DNA of 64,000 bases from Plectrocnemia conspersa (Eukaryota; Arthropoda; Insecta; Trichoptera; Polycentropodidae). The translations under genes and the position numbers were made by a program. Positions 24,101-38,400 of the stretch are shown in pieces (within the stretch, counting starts at the first letter, position 1; every line of letters begins with the position of its first letter). The notes under the pieces are model-generated. The model had not been told where the DNA came from, searched no databases, and saw nothing but the letters and a program-made list of their open reading frames with translations. The stretch covers positions 1,674,001-1,738,000 of the forward strand of contig VTFK01000050.1 of the NCBI GenBank assembly GCA_009617715.1, written 5' to 3'.

Positions 24101-27100
24101 TGCGCGACCAGTTCGAGGACTACGACCAGCTGGCCAAGGACTTCACGCGCGTGTTTCTCAACTCGGAGTCCAACACGCTGCAGAACGCGGCGCTGTTCGA
24201 CGTCGTGTTCCTCGTCGGTCAGTCCAAGCAGAAAGTGAAGTTCATCGGAGTACGCGCTATTCTTGGCGTGCGCAGTAGGTGAGTCCCGAAATAGCTGAGC
24301 CGAAATAGACCCAAATCGCTAATTGGGCCGAGCGATATTCTCGCGAAACCGATATTAAACGCAATTAGGGCCACGCGTAACGGGATCACCTGCGGATCCG
24401 ATTTAATTACTGGCCTCCGAGCTTTGTCTCTTTTTCGACCCGCATTCTCTCTCCCTGCGAAACAGGGAGAATGCAGATCAGTGCCGGATTGAGCAACGGG
24501 AGTGGGGTGGGAAAGCGTAAGCTAATTTTGCCACCCCTCCTGATGCTAAATAAATTTAAATACGATAATTTATATAAACATTGACCATTTATATATACAT
24601 CAAAGACACAAAGGCAAATTTTCTTAGAAATCTTGATGAAAATTAAAGTAAAATAAAAATATGCTTTTACATGATATTTAAAAAAATAAACGTAAGTGTT
24701 GAGTTGTTAAATTATTTGATTATTCATCAGCAGTCAGATTTTATAAGCAGGGAGTTTCAGCTCTGTGCTTTGTAGCTAGGGATTGCAATACCGGTAATAC
24801 CAGTATTGGGACAAAAATTGACATTCAGTACTACCGGTATTATAAAATGAAATACCGGTAGTATGGTAGTACTGAACATATTTTTTTATTTATTTTTAAA
24901 ATCCATACATCTTATTTATTGAAAACGATGTATCAGTGGCTTAGAATTACGATGATCATATTGCTTGAAAGCAAAAGTGTAGAATAACATAATGCGCATT
25001 ATAGGAGATTAACCTAAGTAATTTTATCGGGATAGGATATCAAGATAGAATAATATTATCCCTTTTAGTCCAAGAGGGGCAAAATATCAGCCCACCCTAT
25101 CTATACAAAACAAATCCCACCGGCTTTTATTTCGGCGCAAATTTTAAAAATTTAATTTAATATGTTTGATATTTTTGTATTTTTTTACATGCGCGACATG
25201 TCAACATAAAAGGAATATATTTACTTTATCCCAAGTAAATCAAACGGTACCTATCAGTTCCCAGTAGTTCTGTTATGTAAAAAAAAAATATGATAAGGAT
25301 GGCTGGCGAAGTGGAAACATTTTTATCTCAATTCAGACATATTTTTACCCAAATAGTCTCTAAACATTGGTGTTAAACATTAGCAATAAGTAGTTCTCAA
25401 TAATTATATTTAAATAAAAAACTTATTTGTAAAAAATATGAATTATATAAACTCAACTTAACCCAATGAAAGTTCTCAAACAAACAAAAAGTTTTTGCAG
25501 TTCCATTAAGTCAAGTTGCGGGCGCACTAATAAACTGACGCCTATTTTTTATTTATTTTGCACTTTTCAAAAATATACATAGACCAAATATTAATATTAA
25601 TTTTATTGAATTAAAAGTTCAGTTTATTATATAATAGTTAAGTTAAGAACTTTCTAAAGATTGATAATTTCATAGTCCTTAGATCCGAGACAGTTATACA
25701 TTCATATTGGGAAATTTATTGCGTAACTAATGGATGATGAATAAAATTTCAAACCCCGTTTTGGCATTTAAAATATCCAACCCCAGGGACATTTGCCCCA
25801 TCCTCCTAACTACGCCTCTGGTTTGGACAGCAAATGGACGTTTCGCAACATTAGCAAATTGAGTTTCAACGACAGTAAGCCCAAAATGTTCCGAACGTAT
25901 GTGTAAAATACAGTTTAACTGATACTAGCCAGTGAAATTAAAAATCCATTGTTTGAAACATTTTCACTGAGTGAAGTAAGTGAAATTATATTTCTACTAG
26001 TGAATATATAATTTCAATCGTATACATCTACTATAATTTAAAAACGCATTTATTTTTAATGGTTTGTATTTATTTGGACAATAATTAAATTAACATTTGC
26101 TCAGTTTTATTACTTGGATCAGTATAAATAATGAACGGTCAGTATTTTTAAGGAATATACAGTATTTATATTATATTTATGATCTGTATTTTAACCCCAC
26201 GCTTACGGTCAAATAAATAATCAGTAATTAAAAAAAATTTACACAATTTGATACAAAATAGTTTGCATCTAACATAAGCTATTCAATAATTACGATACAT
26301 AGTAAGCTTTTAAATTATGAATGGGACAGTATAATTAATATATTTAATGTAACAGTTGCGAAACGTCTATTTGCTGTTCAAACCCAAACCCAACTCAATG
26401 AAAGCTCTAAAAATAAATACAGTTTTAAACTTCCATTAAATTAATTAATTTTTTGACAAAAAAAACATTTTTCTGACTTTTCTATGTTTATATATTATAC
26501 CAAATATAATATTTATACTGACGAATAAAGCTACGTATACTGACCAAAAATCTATATATACAGACTATTTGCTTAATAAAATACTGACCATTATACTTTT
26601 TAAATAATGTCATTTTTAATATTTTTAAAATTACATAAATATAACTACAGCGCTCGTTTTATAATTGAATATGAAAATATTTGAAGCGTGCTTAATGCAA
26701 ATAGATTTAATCATAAAAGCATCTAGCCGATCATATTTGATTATTTCAGGTTTTCTGCTAATAAATCTGATCCTCCCGTTACGAAATTAACTAACATTTT
26801 CAAGCACCAATCAATTTCAGTGCTTTTTGCTCCTATATATACAAGCAAGACGAGTGATGCATTTTTTTATAGCATATTATAATTTCTAAGAAGTAGATCA
26901 AAACCGAATTTTGCCCAATAGAAGAGCGCGAAAACAATTATCACTTCTCAGAAGTCAAAAATCCACGTCAAAAGCAATAAAATCGTGTCGACGCCGTCGC
27001 AGTGGGAACGCTCGGTAACGAGCGTTCCCACTGCGACGGCACCGACACGATTTCATTGCTTTTGACGTGAATTTTTGACTTCTGAAAAGTGATAATTGCT

Positions 27101-30100
27101 TTTGCGCTTTCCTATTGACCAAAATTAGGTTTGAATAAACTTCGATCAATACTTAAAATAAAAATATAAAATCATCATTGTGAAACACCAAAAAGCATTG
27201 AAATTATTTCTAATAAAATATTTCGTTTGATTTAATATAGAAAAAATAATGACAGTCTATAGTTAATGCGTTCATTCGATAGTTAAATATGTGTTTCATT
27301 TAGTCGTAAAGAATGATACAAATGACTTGATATATACGATACAATGCTATAAACGCTTATCCATCGATTTACGCGGTTAAGAAAATGCGTTATTTTCAAA
27401 TACTCCTAATCGATATATTTGCTTCCACGCGTGTAGCGCGGTAATGTACAAAAGCATTAGTTAACTCCCTTTTTCACTTGACCTACATCGGGAACCTCTT
27501 TTACTGCTCATGCAGTGTGTATTGAGTTGCTTGAGATCTTCTGACCAACGCTCGCTCGCATCTAGTTTTGAGGTTACAAGTTTTGAGGTTATATACAGAA
27601 CTTTTAGATGAAAATGGTACTAACAAATATAAAAACAATGGTACTAACAAATATAAAAACAAACAACAAACAACAAAAGTTTTTTGCTTCAAAACAAGCG
27701 ATGTATCAGTTCGATCGGACCCCCCATACGAGCCATTTTGAGATTTTCAGAAGAGTTAAAGCTCTTAACTGCTTGGTTTTAAAGATTAAATATTAAATTT
27801 TTAGTATCGTATACGTTCTGTATGAAAAAAAATATTTTTTTTTTACAATATGGCGGCAAATGTAAAAATTTAAAGTGTCACAACTTTGCAAAATGAAATC
27901 CTTCTGAAAAATTTCGTATGCAAAAAGTGTTCAAAAGCTTAATTTGCATTTAAATAAAAATTTAAATTATTTTTTTTTATAAAAAAAACGAGTCTTATGG
28001 TAATTTTCCTTGACGTAGTACAAGATATATAATACAAAAGCCGAATAATTTGTGTATCGAATTTATTAAATTGACTCATTACGCATGGAATCCAAATAAT
28101 AGAGCTAGTTTCTAGTATGCTGCGGACTAGAGCATCATAAAGAGTGCGTAATACTAAGTATTCCTGAAATTAAGATAAAACCGAGCATTTTTAATGATTT
28201 GCTGCGAGGCTCTGCAATGTGCTGGTTAATTTTCAACGTTCTTCGAAAGTCACACCTAAATCCTTAATAAAGGAATACCTGTCTAGAATATATCCACCGA
28301 GATGGTGGCAATATATTGCCGGCATCAACGGCCTTGAAAATGAAATTGTGTAACATTTCTTTACACTAAAAGGCAATTGGCTATAGCAAGCCCATTTCCA
28401 TAAAGAATTGAGATACGAAATCGACTGCACTTTCTTGAAAATTTTCAAGTCATCTGCATATAATAAAAAAATGAATGATGTCATTAATGAACAATAGAAA
28501 CAGCAATGGACCCAAGTTGGATCCTTGAGGTACTCCAGTAGAGGTCTTATATCGTTTTGAAAAAGAGTTTTTATACTTCTCGAATTTATATCTATTGGTC
28601 AAGTAATTTGAGAATAGGTTTAAGCGACCTTCAGAAATTAGATAAGTTTTTCACAATTAAGACATGATTAGCTTTATCGAATGCCTTTTCAAAATCTGTG
28701 TATATTACGTCTACTTGTACACCATTATTATATGCATTACTAGCCATTAATTAATTATAGAAAATAACCTGTTCCATTTGGCTACGCAGTCTAATAAATC
28801 ATAACCGCGAGTGCACAAATTGTTCTGCATTTGGCCCGTAAGTCACGTTTTTGACAGCCTAGGCTGACTCATTGACTGTTTCATATTTAGGCTAAATTGG
28901 CTCCGCGCCTAATTCTACGCATACTTATATAGATATTCAATACAATAAACAGCATATTATATTTTAATTGGGCTAATATGACGTGTATAAGAAACTTGCT
29001 CTATTATGGATGACGAGTGAAGAGTATAAATTGTGCACAGTGATTTTTGACATTGAAATTTTTAAAAAAATTTGATGAATTTTTAGCCCCTTTGATCGGA
29101 AGCCTCGAGCGCTCGTCTCTGCGCCTGTGCGGTGATCTGCCTCTAATGCAAACGGCCGTTTACATACGTTCGATTACAGAATAGAGGACGTCGATGTGAC
29201 TGTTTACCTAGTCTGGTGTAAACGAACGAAAAGCGCGCTCAGAATTTCGAAATAGTTTTTCGACCCGAGCCGGATACCGGGCTGACGTCATCGGATTATG
29301 TTGCGTTCGCTAATCGTAATCCATGCAATATCATAGCTCGGTAGAGCTTTTCCCGCTAACATTTTACAACTTTTTCTACGCTAATTACACACGCAAGGCT
29401 CTACATATTTTGTGATAAAAATTTAACAGTAACTTTATTTTGTCATGCAATATTAAAAAATAACCCATTATGAATTTTTCATTTATAAAAACATTTAAAT
29501 TGATTTATCGTATCCTTGTTGTAAACGCCTTGCTTCACAGTATTATTTATACATATTGCAAAAAAGGAACAGATGACTTTTGAAACCCATGGCTGTTTTT
29601 CTTTTTACGAAACCTTCTAGCCCTAAAAGTTACGATTAAAATTTCAACACATAATATGTAGAACTTTTCTAGCGTATGTAATTACGACATTGTCCAGTAG
29701 TGTTTACACTTTGCGGCACCCTTTTGGTGGACGGGAATGAATATTGACTCTGTCCATTTTTAGGGTATTTCTGCTCCCCTGGAGTTGGTTAAATATTTTA
29801 TAAAATACCTTTTCTCTCTCTCGTCCGCTCCTCGTATATATTTTTAAAGTTCGGTCGCGACATCGTCCACTCTAAGCGAATTGTATTTTAAATTGCTTTT
29901 CCTGCGAGCCATTAGAGAACAAATAGTAAATAAAGTTCGATACACGTAGTACGCGGCTACTCTTGCAGAAAGTGCCTTCAATCTGCAAGTAAATAATTTA
30001 GTAAAAAACATATTCTTAAATTGAATTTTTATATTCGTTTAAAAAATAAAAATAAATAATTTAAATGACTGTATTTATAAATAAAAGTCTCATATTTATG

Positions 30101-33100
30101 CCCAAAACTTCCCTCTTACATAATCAGTGATGTATTCTCTGACTTATTTTTTCTAGAAGGTATTTATTATATCAATATTTTTAATATCCATAATAGATTT
30201 ATTTTTTTAAATTCGATTTTTTGCAATTTCATTTATCCGTCTTTTTCCATTTCTCTCTGGTTTTTCTAAATAAAAAGCAGTGATTCTAGTACATGGTGTT
30301 AATAATACATATAAAGTCGTTAGAAATATATTTCATTATTTAGCTTTTCTATATCAAGGATAATTTTATTGATGCTTGAAAAATTTGTAGCTGAAAATGT
30401 TCCCCGAAAAATATATGTACATATATTATATATAATAATTTTATGTTAATAATATTAAAAATCATCTATAATATATCAAAAAAGTTCGTGAAAGGTTTTT
30501 GAAACAATATTTTTATATAAGGATATTTGGTTAAACACTAGTAACTCAGTAGGTTTAAATTTTACCGAAAAGATCGCTATATATGAAACGTTTAAAAGCC
30601 TAAACTTCGTCTAATAAAATATAAAATAAAATAGTTTTTTGCTTCAAAACAAGCGATGTATCAGTTCGATCGGACCCCATACGAGCCATTTTGAGACTTT
30701 CGGAAGAGTTAACGCTCTTAACTGCTTGGTTTTAAAGATTAAATTTTTAGTATCGTATAGAACTACCGTGCATCCCCTATACGTTTTGTATGAAAAAAAT
30801 ATATAATTTTTTTTACAAAATGGCGGCCAATGTAAAAAATAAAAGTGTCATAGCTTTGCAAAATAAAATCCTACTGAAAAATGTCGTATGCAAAAAGTGT
30901 TTAGAAACTTAATTTGCATATAAAAGCAATTTTTAATTATTTTTTTTTAATAAACACCGAGTCTTACCATATATTGACCGAGACCCCGGACGAGCTTTTG
31001 CGCGACTTGGCATATAGTTAACGCTCGTATTTGGTTATTTTTAAATATATAGACTTGAATTTTTGATACGAAATAGAGCTTTCGAATATACTTACGATAC
31101 TGTTAAAAAAAAATTAAATTAAAAAAAAAGCTATTTTTTTTCCAAAACACGTTTAGTGTTATGAGTCGATCGACCCACCATACATACGCTCATAAGACTT
31201 GCAATATAGTTAAGGTCAGTGTGAGCTTATTTATACATATTTAAAGTGCAATTTTTGTGACAGTATAGAATACTTAAGCATCCTGTGTATGTTTGTTAGC
31301 AAAATCCAATGTGTCAATTTTTTGCAAAATGGCGACAAGTATAAAAACTTAATATCTGTTCTTGTATCGAGAAAGCAACCGCTTCCCTCTTCACATCAAA
31401 CCCGTCACTCAGCTTTGATTTGAGGGACACGTATTAGTTAGATAAAGTCATTAGCAATATATTTCATTATTTCATTTTTCTACATCAAGATTATTTTTCA
31501 ATATTTTAAATATTTACGATCCCTGAAAAATATATGTATATTACATATAATACTTTTCCGCGTGGTTTATTTAATGCTAATAATATTTAAAAAAAAGTTC
31601 AGAAAAGGTTATTGAAATATAATTTTATATGAGGATATTTGCTTATTTTTGTATCCCAATATCTTTTTTTTAGTAGCGTTGGAATACAATTCGCTGAATT
31701 CTCGCAGAAATTTGTATATTGCTAAGCATTTCTTCAACGCTCTTCAAAGTACTGAGAGTGTTGTTGACAATCATAATATTCCCAAGGAATTTCAGTTTTG
31801 GGTTACGGAATATTTATAGAATCACTATCGCATCCTCTTCTATGGCCATTAGAGCCAGGACGTCTGCACAAACCGACTCGTTATCCAGCTCCCTAATACG
31901 CTATTATTTCACATTGCTCTATTTATTGCAACTACATTTTATTTTAACTTGTTATATCATAATGCTCTTAATTTAAATGAATAAATACCTGTACAATCCT
32001 TTTTTTTAATTAAATTTTAATATTTTATGATTTATTTTTTCTTACTATACATACATTTTTTTGTGTAATAATAATTCTACGTATTTGTTTGTTTTGACGC
32101 ATTGGAGTGAACTGTAAGGTCGCAATAATCTTAATTTAAATAAATATGTAATAATCGTATAATCGAGACTAATAGCTGAGAGGCTACAGGTTCGAGCCAC
32201 AGTAGCAGACTCTGCAGAATTATTATTCATAAAGAAATTTGTTATTATTAAATTCCAGCGTCAGCTTTAATTTTTTTTAGTTATTAATATAGTTAAAGTA
32301 TATGTTAGATTAGTGATCGAAATATATTTTCCATTATATTGTATATCATGCATATATTTATCAAAATCTAAATCACTTTTATTAGAACCGTGAATTATGA
32401 AGTTCATGTAATAAAATACTTTTTTTTTACTGAAAAAATATAGTGTACATTCTTGATAAAGCGTGAAAAACAGCGAAAACACACATGATGAATCTAATAT
32501 ATTCATAATTATATATGTAACACGTTATCATTATGTACGTGTAATAATTAATATTTTTTCAACACAAGCAGTGTCGAAAATGCTACTAGGCTGTTTTTTC
32601 ACCAGTCCATATTTATATATTTAAATTAAGACTATCGTGTTCTAACAGGTTACCCTAATTCGTCACGATGAGCAAAAAAATAATACATATTATTAATTAA
32701 ATATGTAATATCGCCTTTTATTAAATGCAAAATTCTAGCTTGATTTTTATTATTCATCCATAAGATCTGGTATATCTAAGAAAAAATTATCTGTGATGAT
32801 TAAAATTAAAAATCACTTAAGTCCATATAAAATTCAAAGTATGATTTTTATGGAAAAATTTTAATCTTGAGCTAAAAAATCGCAATAAAAAAAACTTTTT
32901 TGACAAAGAAAATTTTGAAAACCATTTTTTTCTGTGTTCTAAACAGCAGTTGTTTTGATTAAAAAGCGTTTTGAATTATTTAAAATTACTTTTGATTTTT
33001 TTCTATAAAATCCCGCAAACAATTACAAGAAAAATGTAAATTATTATAAAAAGTATTAAGTTTTAAAGAAAAGTAGGCACAGATTCAGGGGAAATTAAAA

Positions 33101-34946
33101 CTGAATCTCACAAAATTCAAGAAATTAATACACCTGAATTTATTCTTAAATGGATTTACAACTCTAGTTCCGTCGCCGTCGCCGTCACGGTTTTATTGCT
33201 TTTGACGTAAATTTTGGACTTCTGAGCAGTAATAATTGGTTTTGCTCCTTCCTATTCGGCTTAAATTCACTTTAACCAATACTCTTATATCAGAAGTGAA
33301 GATAAGGATAGCTATAATATTTTTAAAACATAGTGTAATATCCAAATGCAAACAACTATGGAGCAATATGTGAGATGCGACGTCTGTCTGTACTTTTTCT
33401 TCCGCTTATTTTGCCCTGAGAAATGAGTTTGTATTTTTGACTTGCCCTAATTAAATTTCTATAACTAAAATTAGTATAGGTTTGGGTTTGAACAGCAAAT
33501 GAGCGTTTCGCAACTCTTAAATTGCGCTTCATAGATATTTTAGAACAGCAGATATTTTCACTAGTAATTATATATCTATTAGTGAAAATGTATTTGCACT
33601 TCACTAGTGAAAATATAACTGAAAAATACACATTCACTGTAACATTTATAAGTATAATAACATTTATAAATATAAATAAATAATGGCAAGTACATATGTA
33701 AATGTATACATTACTACATATGGAAAAGTTAAAAGCATATCATTTTAATATAAACTGCTAGATAAAATATATATCCACTGGTGAATATGTTTTATATTTA
33801 AAAAAATATTTTCGGTATAGATTAGTGATTTTTTATAGATTTTCTTTGAGGGATAACCCGAGTGTTTTTGATTTAGAATCAGGGACGTTATTGCAGCTTT
33901 TCCTAGGGTGACTCAGTGGTTTTATTATTCATAGTATTTCATTAAATGACATGCATTTTTCTGGGCAAATTCATAGGGGGGAAAGTCCCCTACCTGCCCT
34001 CTCCAAATGACGTCCCTACTTTGCGGATTCTTTATAATCTAGCCGTTTTCATGTTCAATTAAAAGAGCGCTCCAAATTTTAGTTAACATGTTGCATTGTT
34101 ACGTATTATTTTCATTATACAAACTTATTCGCTGGAAAGTTCCTAAAAGTAATCGGAGTACTTCGGCATCGTAACTCGAGGGCTTTCAGTTGTTAATGTA
34201 AGGGTAAATAAAAGGCGAGTGCCTTTTACTCGTAGTTGCCGAAATATATTATTTTATGACGAGAAATATTTTTCCGGCCGTCAGCCCTCACCAGCGCGAA
34301 CGCACAAGGGCCACCGCATCGCTAATCGGATCGATTGCACCGAAAAGGGTTTCGTGTGCGTTCCCAGCTCGTTTGACACGAAACGAGCCTTTCATCGCCA
34401 GCCAGCGCGTTCCAGTATTGACCGCTTCGCTGGGCCGTCCTTGGGCGTCCTTTATCCCGTTCCGATGAACCCAGCTTTTGATCTTCGCGTCGATCCCCTC
34501 CTATGAATAAACGCCCTTTCCGTGCGAACGAATCGATTTTCACGGAGATCCGATTCGCACAAAAATACGCTATTGAGTTCTTAAAGGTCGCAGATACTAG
34601 GATTATAAACAAGACCCGAAACGAAGGTCCTCCAGCGATTCGAACTTAGGAGGTGCGCCCCTGCGCACCTGTTGCCGCCTCGCGCCCAGTTCACCGCTGA
34701 TGCTATTCATTATCGCGAGCGGTAAAAACGCGATAACGAGAGCTTTCGCGATTACCGTTTCCGCAATTTCCTACGTTTAATCAAACTCGACCGATTTAAT
34801 TAATTCTGTTTCATTCTCGCTCTCACAGCAATTGGAATCGTTACTATTTTATTACTCAGTTTATCTATCGAGAGTCGAGAAAACGCAACCCAAAGAAAAC
34901 TCGACTTCTGTTGCTTGCAATTAATTGTGTAATATATATTTTTTAG

Positions 34947-35007
<61 letters not shown>

Positions 35008-35305
35008 TTAATATTTCTAGGAGTCGGATTACTCCGCGTACTTTTGATTCCGTGTGGAATCATGGTCCCTACGTTTCGGCCAGATTCGCCCAGCCATCCT
35101 CAGGGGAAAATTGAGAATATGAACATCCGGTGTGGGCAAAGCCCAGCATGTGGTTGTTCAGATTCTCAATTTTCCCTCTGAGGATGGCTGGGCGAATCTG
35201 GCCGAAACGTAGGGACCATGATTCCACACGGAATCAAAAAAAGTACGCGGAGTAATCCGACTCCTAGAAATATTAACCAAATATTTTCCGCGAAAACGCA
35301 TTCAA

Positions 35306-35402
<97 letters not shown>

Positions 35403-38400
35403 TTATATATGAAGTATGTATTTGAGACTTGCAATAGAGTCGCGATCGCATCCCTTATTCTTGCCCGTCGCGGCTAAGACGCACGAGCTATACAGATAGC
35501 TGCAAGGAGTTTCAAAAACATATGTGGAATAGTGTTATATATTTTAGGTGTGCACCATCATCTTTTTTTTTTAATTTAATGGTTTAATAATAATTTAACA
35601 TTTCACGTGAATCTTAAATAATATGCCTGTATGACAACCCAATTTCGAAACAATGAGTTTACAATTCACAGTATTGGACATAATAATGAAGCACCCCAAT
35701 AAAAGTCGTAAAAATATAAATAAAAAACCAATCGAGATTGTTTAAAGTGTTAATTTTATAATTAGTTTTATTGTTTTTTGGCGACGGGAGGGTGACGGGT
35801 GGTAATTAGACAGAGATTGAGCCGCTGCAGTAGTATTTTTTATTGACGTATAAAGTAGTTTACCCGGGAAATAATACGCAACCGCGGCGGTAAGAAATAA
35901 ATCGTATTGTAATAGACATTGAGTTATATTTTTCTGTCATGTCCTTGACAACTCTCATCTCTTGATTGACTTCTCTTTTATTATTGATCATGCTCTGCAA
36001 AATAATATATATTTATCATATTTTTTTATCATAACAAAATGTTGATATCATACTTAATCATACGGATGTTCTGTGTTTTCATTACACTCCAATGAATCTG
36101 ACATATTTGATATGAACTATAAATAATTTGTTATTACTGCTTTTATAATAAATAATAATTTCAAATGTAAATGTGAAAACTACTTAATACGTAATTGTAA
36201 TAATCTTAGAGAAAAATTCTACACTTTTCAATTCAAGATCCGATCTGAATCATTATATTTTTCAGCTATTGCTGTAAATATTATTTAAATTAAAGTTAGT
36301 TTATATTTAAATAATTTAACAAAGCAAAAATATTAAATATACTTGTTAGGTCGAAAAATAATTGAGAAACATAGAAATATTCTGTCAAACAAATACTAAC
36401 GCACGATTGAAACGCCGTCTGATGCGTGAGTCAGAGCGATTATGAGCGTGAGGCATCTTGCCCTAGCTCTCTCGCATTTATGAAACGAGCTTAAGAATGA
36501 ATTTTAATGTTAAAAATCAGTGTGAATTATTTTATTTAAAAATTAATTCTTTTTTAATATTTATAAAATATTAAATCAATAAAATTTAGAATTGGAAGCA
36601 CATTAAAAGAAATTCAAATTAAATGTTCACAAATTCGCGTTCTTTACAATCGATATTGCGTTAAGTTTGATGAAAGGTGTACGTTTATGAAAAAGATAAT
36701 ATTGAAAGTAATTTAAATGTATTAAGAATAAACAGAATAAGTGAATAAAACCTTGAAATGGAAGCGTAGTCGGTAAATTAAATACATAGAAACAAAATTT
36801 GAGAGATTTAACACGTAATAAAGACACTCCTACGAAATTAACATATTACTCTTACAATTTAATCAAATACTCAATGAATCTGTATGTTTATAGTTAAATT
36901 GTCATTGTAGATAATATAATATTTTACATCTAATGTTTGACTAACAGGGGCGCCATTTAAAGGGGTTATGGGGGGGGGGGTATTTGCATTAAAATATATT
37001 ATTATATTAAAATCAATAATAACTTACAAAAAAATTAATTGTAATTTTATTAGGAGGAAAGTGTACATATAATAATAAAAGTAAATAATCTATAGAGAAT
37101 TTTCACTTGATTTTTCTGTAACAAACTCAATTATGTCATATTTATTTGTGAAAAATTAAAACTTTAATTTAATATGCAAATTATATTTAAATTACGTGAT
37201 TTAATATTACGCGAAAGTTTGCCTTGATCTATATTTCACGTAAATAAGATAATTTAATGTTGCGCAAAACACTTAGGATGTGTTCCTCGGAAGAGTAAGC
37301 AATTACGCACAGCTTTTAATCGAAGTAGCAACGAATTTGTAAACACGAAATATAAATTTCCAGGAACGAGTCTAAATATTTATATAAAACACTTCATATG
37401 TGCTCATGTTTTATTATATGACGAAAAAGCGACTACATCGTCGTGAAAAGCTATACTCTTTAAAAATTATACAAAAAGTTTAGAAAATGTTATCGATATA
37501 TTTTTATGTGAGGATATTTGGATATTAGTCATTATTGTAAGAACGTGATTTTAGTACATGGCCTTTATATAATAACATATTTAAGTCATTAGCAGTATAT
37601 TTCATTTTTAATGAAATAGTTCTTGAGATACGTTTATATTAGGATATTTGGTTATTATCCGTTTTTGTATCGCAGTGTCTTTCTTTTAGTAGCGTTGGAA
37701 TACAATTCACTGAAATATAGCAAAAATTTGTATGTCGCTAAGCTTTCTTCAAATTACTGAAAATCGCTGTTGACAATCAAACTATTGTCGAGGAATTTCA
37801 GTTTTGGGTTACGGAACGTTTACGAAAATCACAATCGCGTCCTTTTTTATTCCCGTTTGAGCCAGGACGTTCGCGCTAACCGATTAGCCTATGGCTGTCG
37901 CCATCCAGCTCCTTAATTCGCTGACATTGGACATTAATCTATTTAATGTCAGCTACGAGAAGCTGGTCTGGTTCGAATTCATTATTTTAAGCTGATCGTG
38001 ATGGTCCTAATTTGAATAAATAAATAAATCCCTATAAAATGCAATGTATAATAGATCGATCAAGTACTTTATTGTAAGAAATTTGTTAAATAATATAGAT
38101 ACTTCGATTGCGAAGTATTTTTTTTGTCAAATAAGACATTATTATAAGCAAATTAAAAAAATATGTAATAAAAACCTTCGCTACCAATTATTCCTTAACA
38201 TTTTATCAAAATAAAATAACAGTTTGTTAGTAAGCGATACGTTGCCTATTAAACCGTGGTATTTTCTTTCATGAAAATTTTACGATGCGTATCGCTGATA
38301 ATAAGCGTCTAAAATGTAGTTATATTAAAATGCACTTACCAAAATTTTCAATTATTATCCCGTCGCAGGGGGGCAGAGACGGTACAGTAATTTTAATTAT

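Noticed and set aside
32165..32215. Possible tRNA gene (GGTTCGAGCC with TAGCTGAGAGG before it)
   Set aside because: The boxes are only a few bases apart and no cloverleaf can be drawn; perhaps a SINE scrap.
35218..35412. 64-codon plus-strand frame ending in Ile-Tyr repeats
   Set aside because: It is foldback arm plus (TA)n sequence, not a gene.
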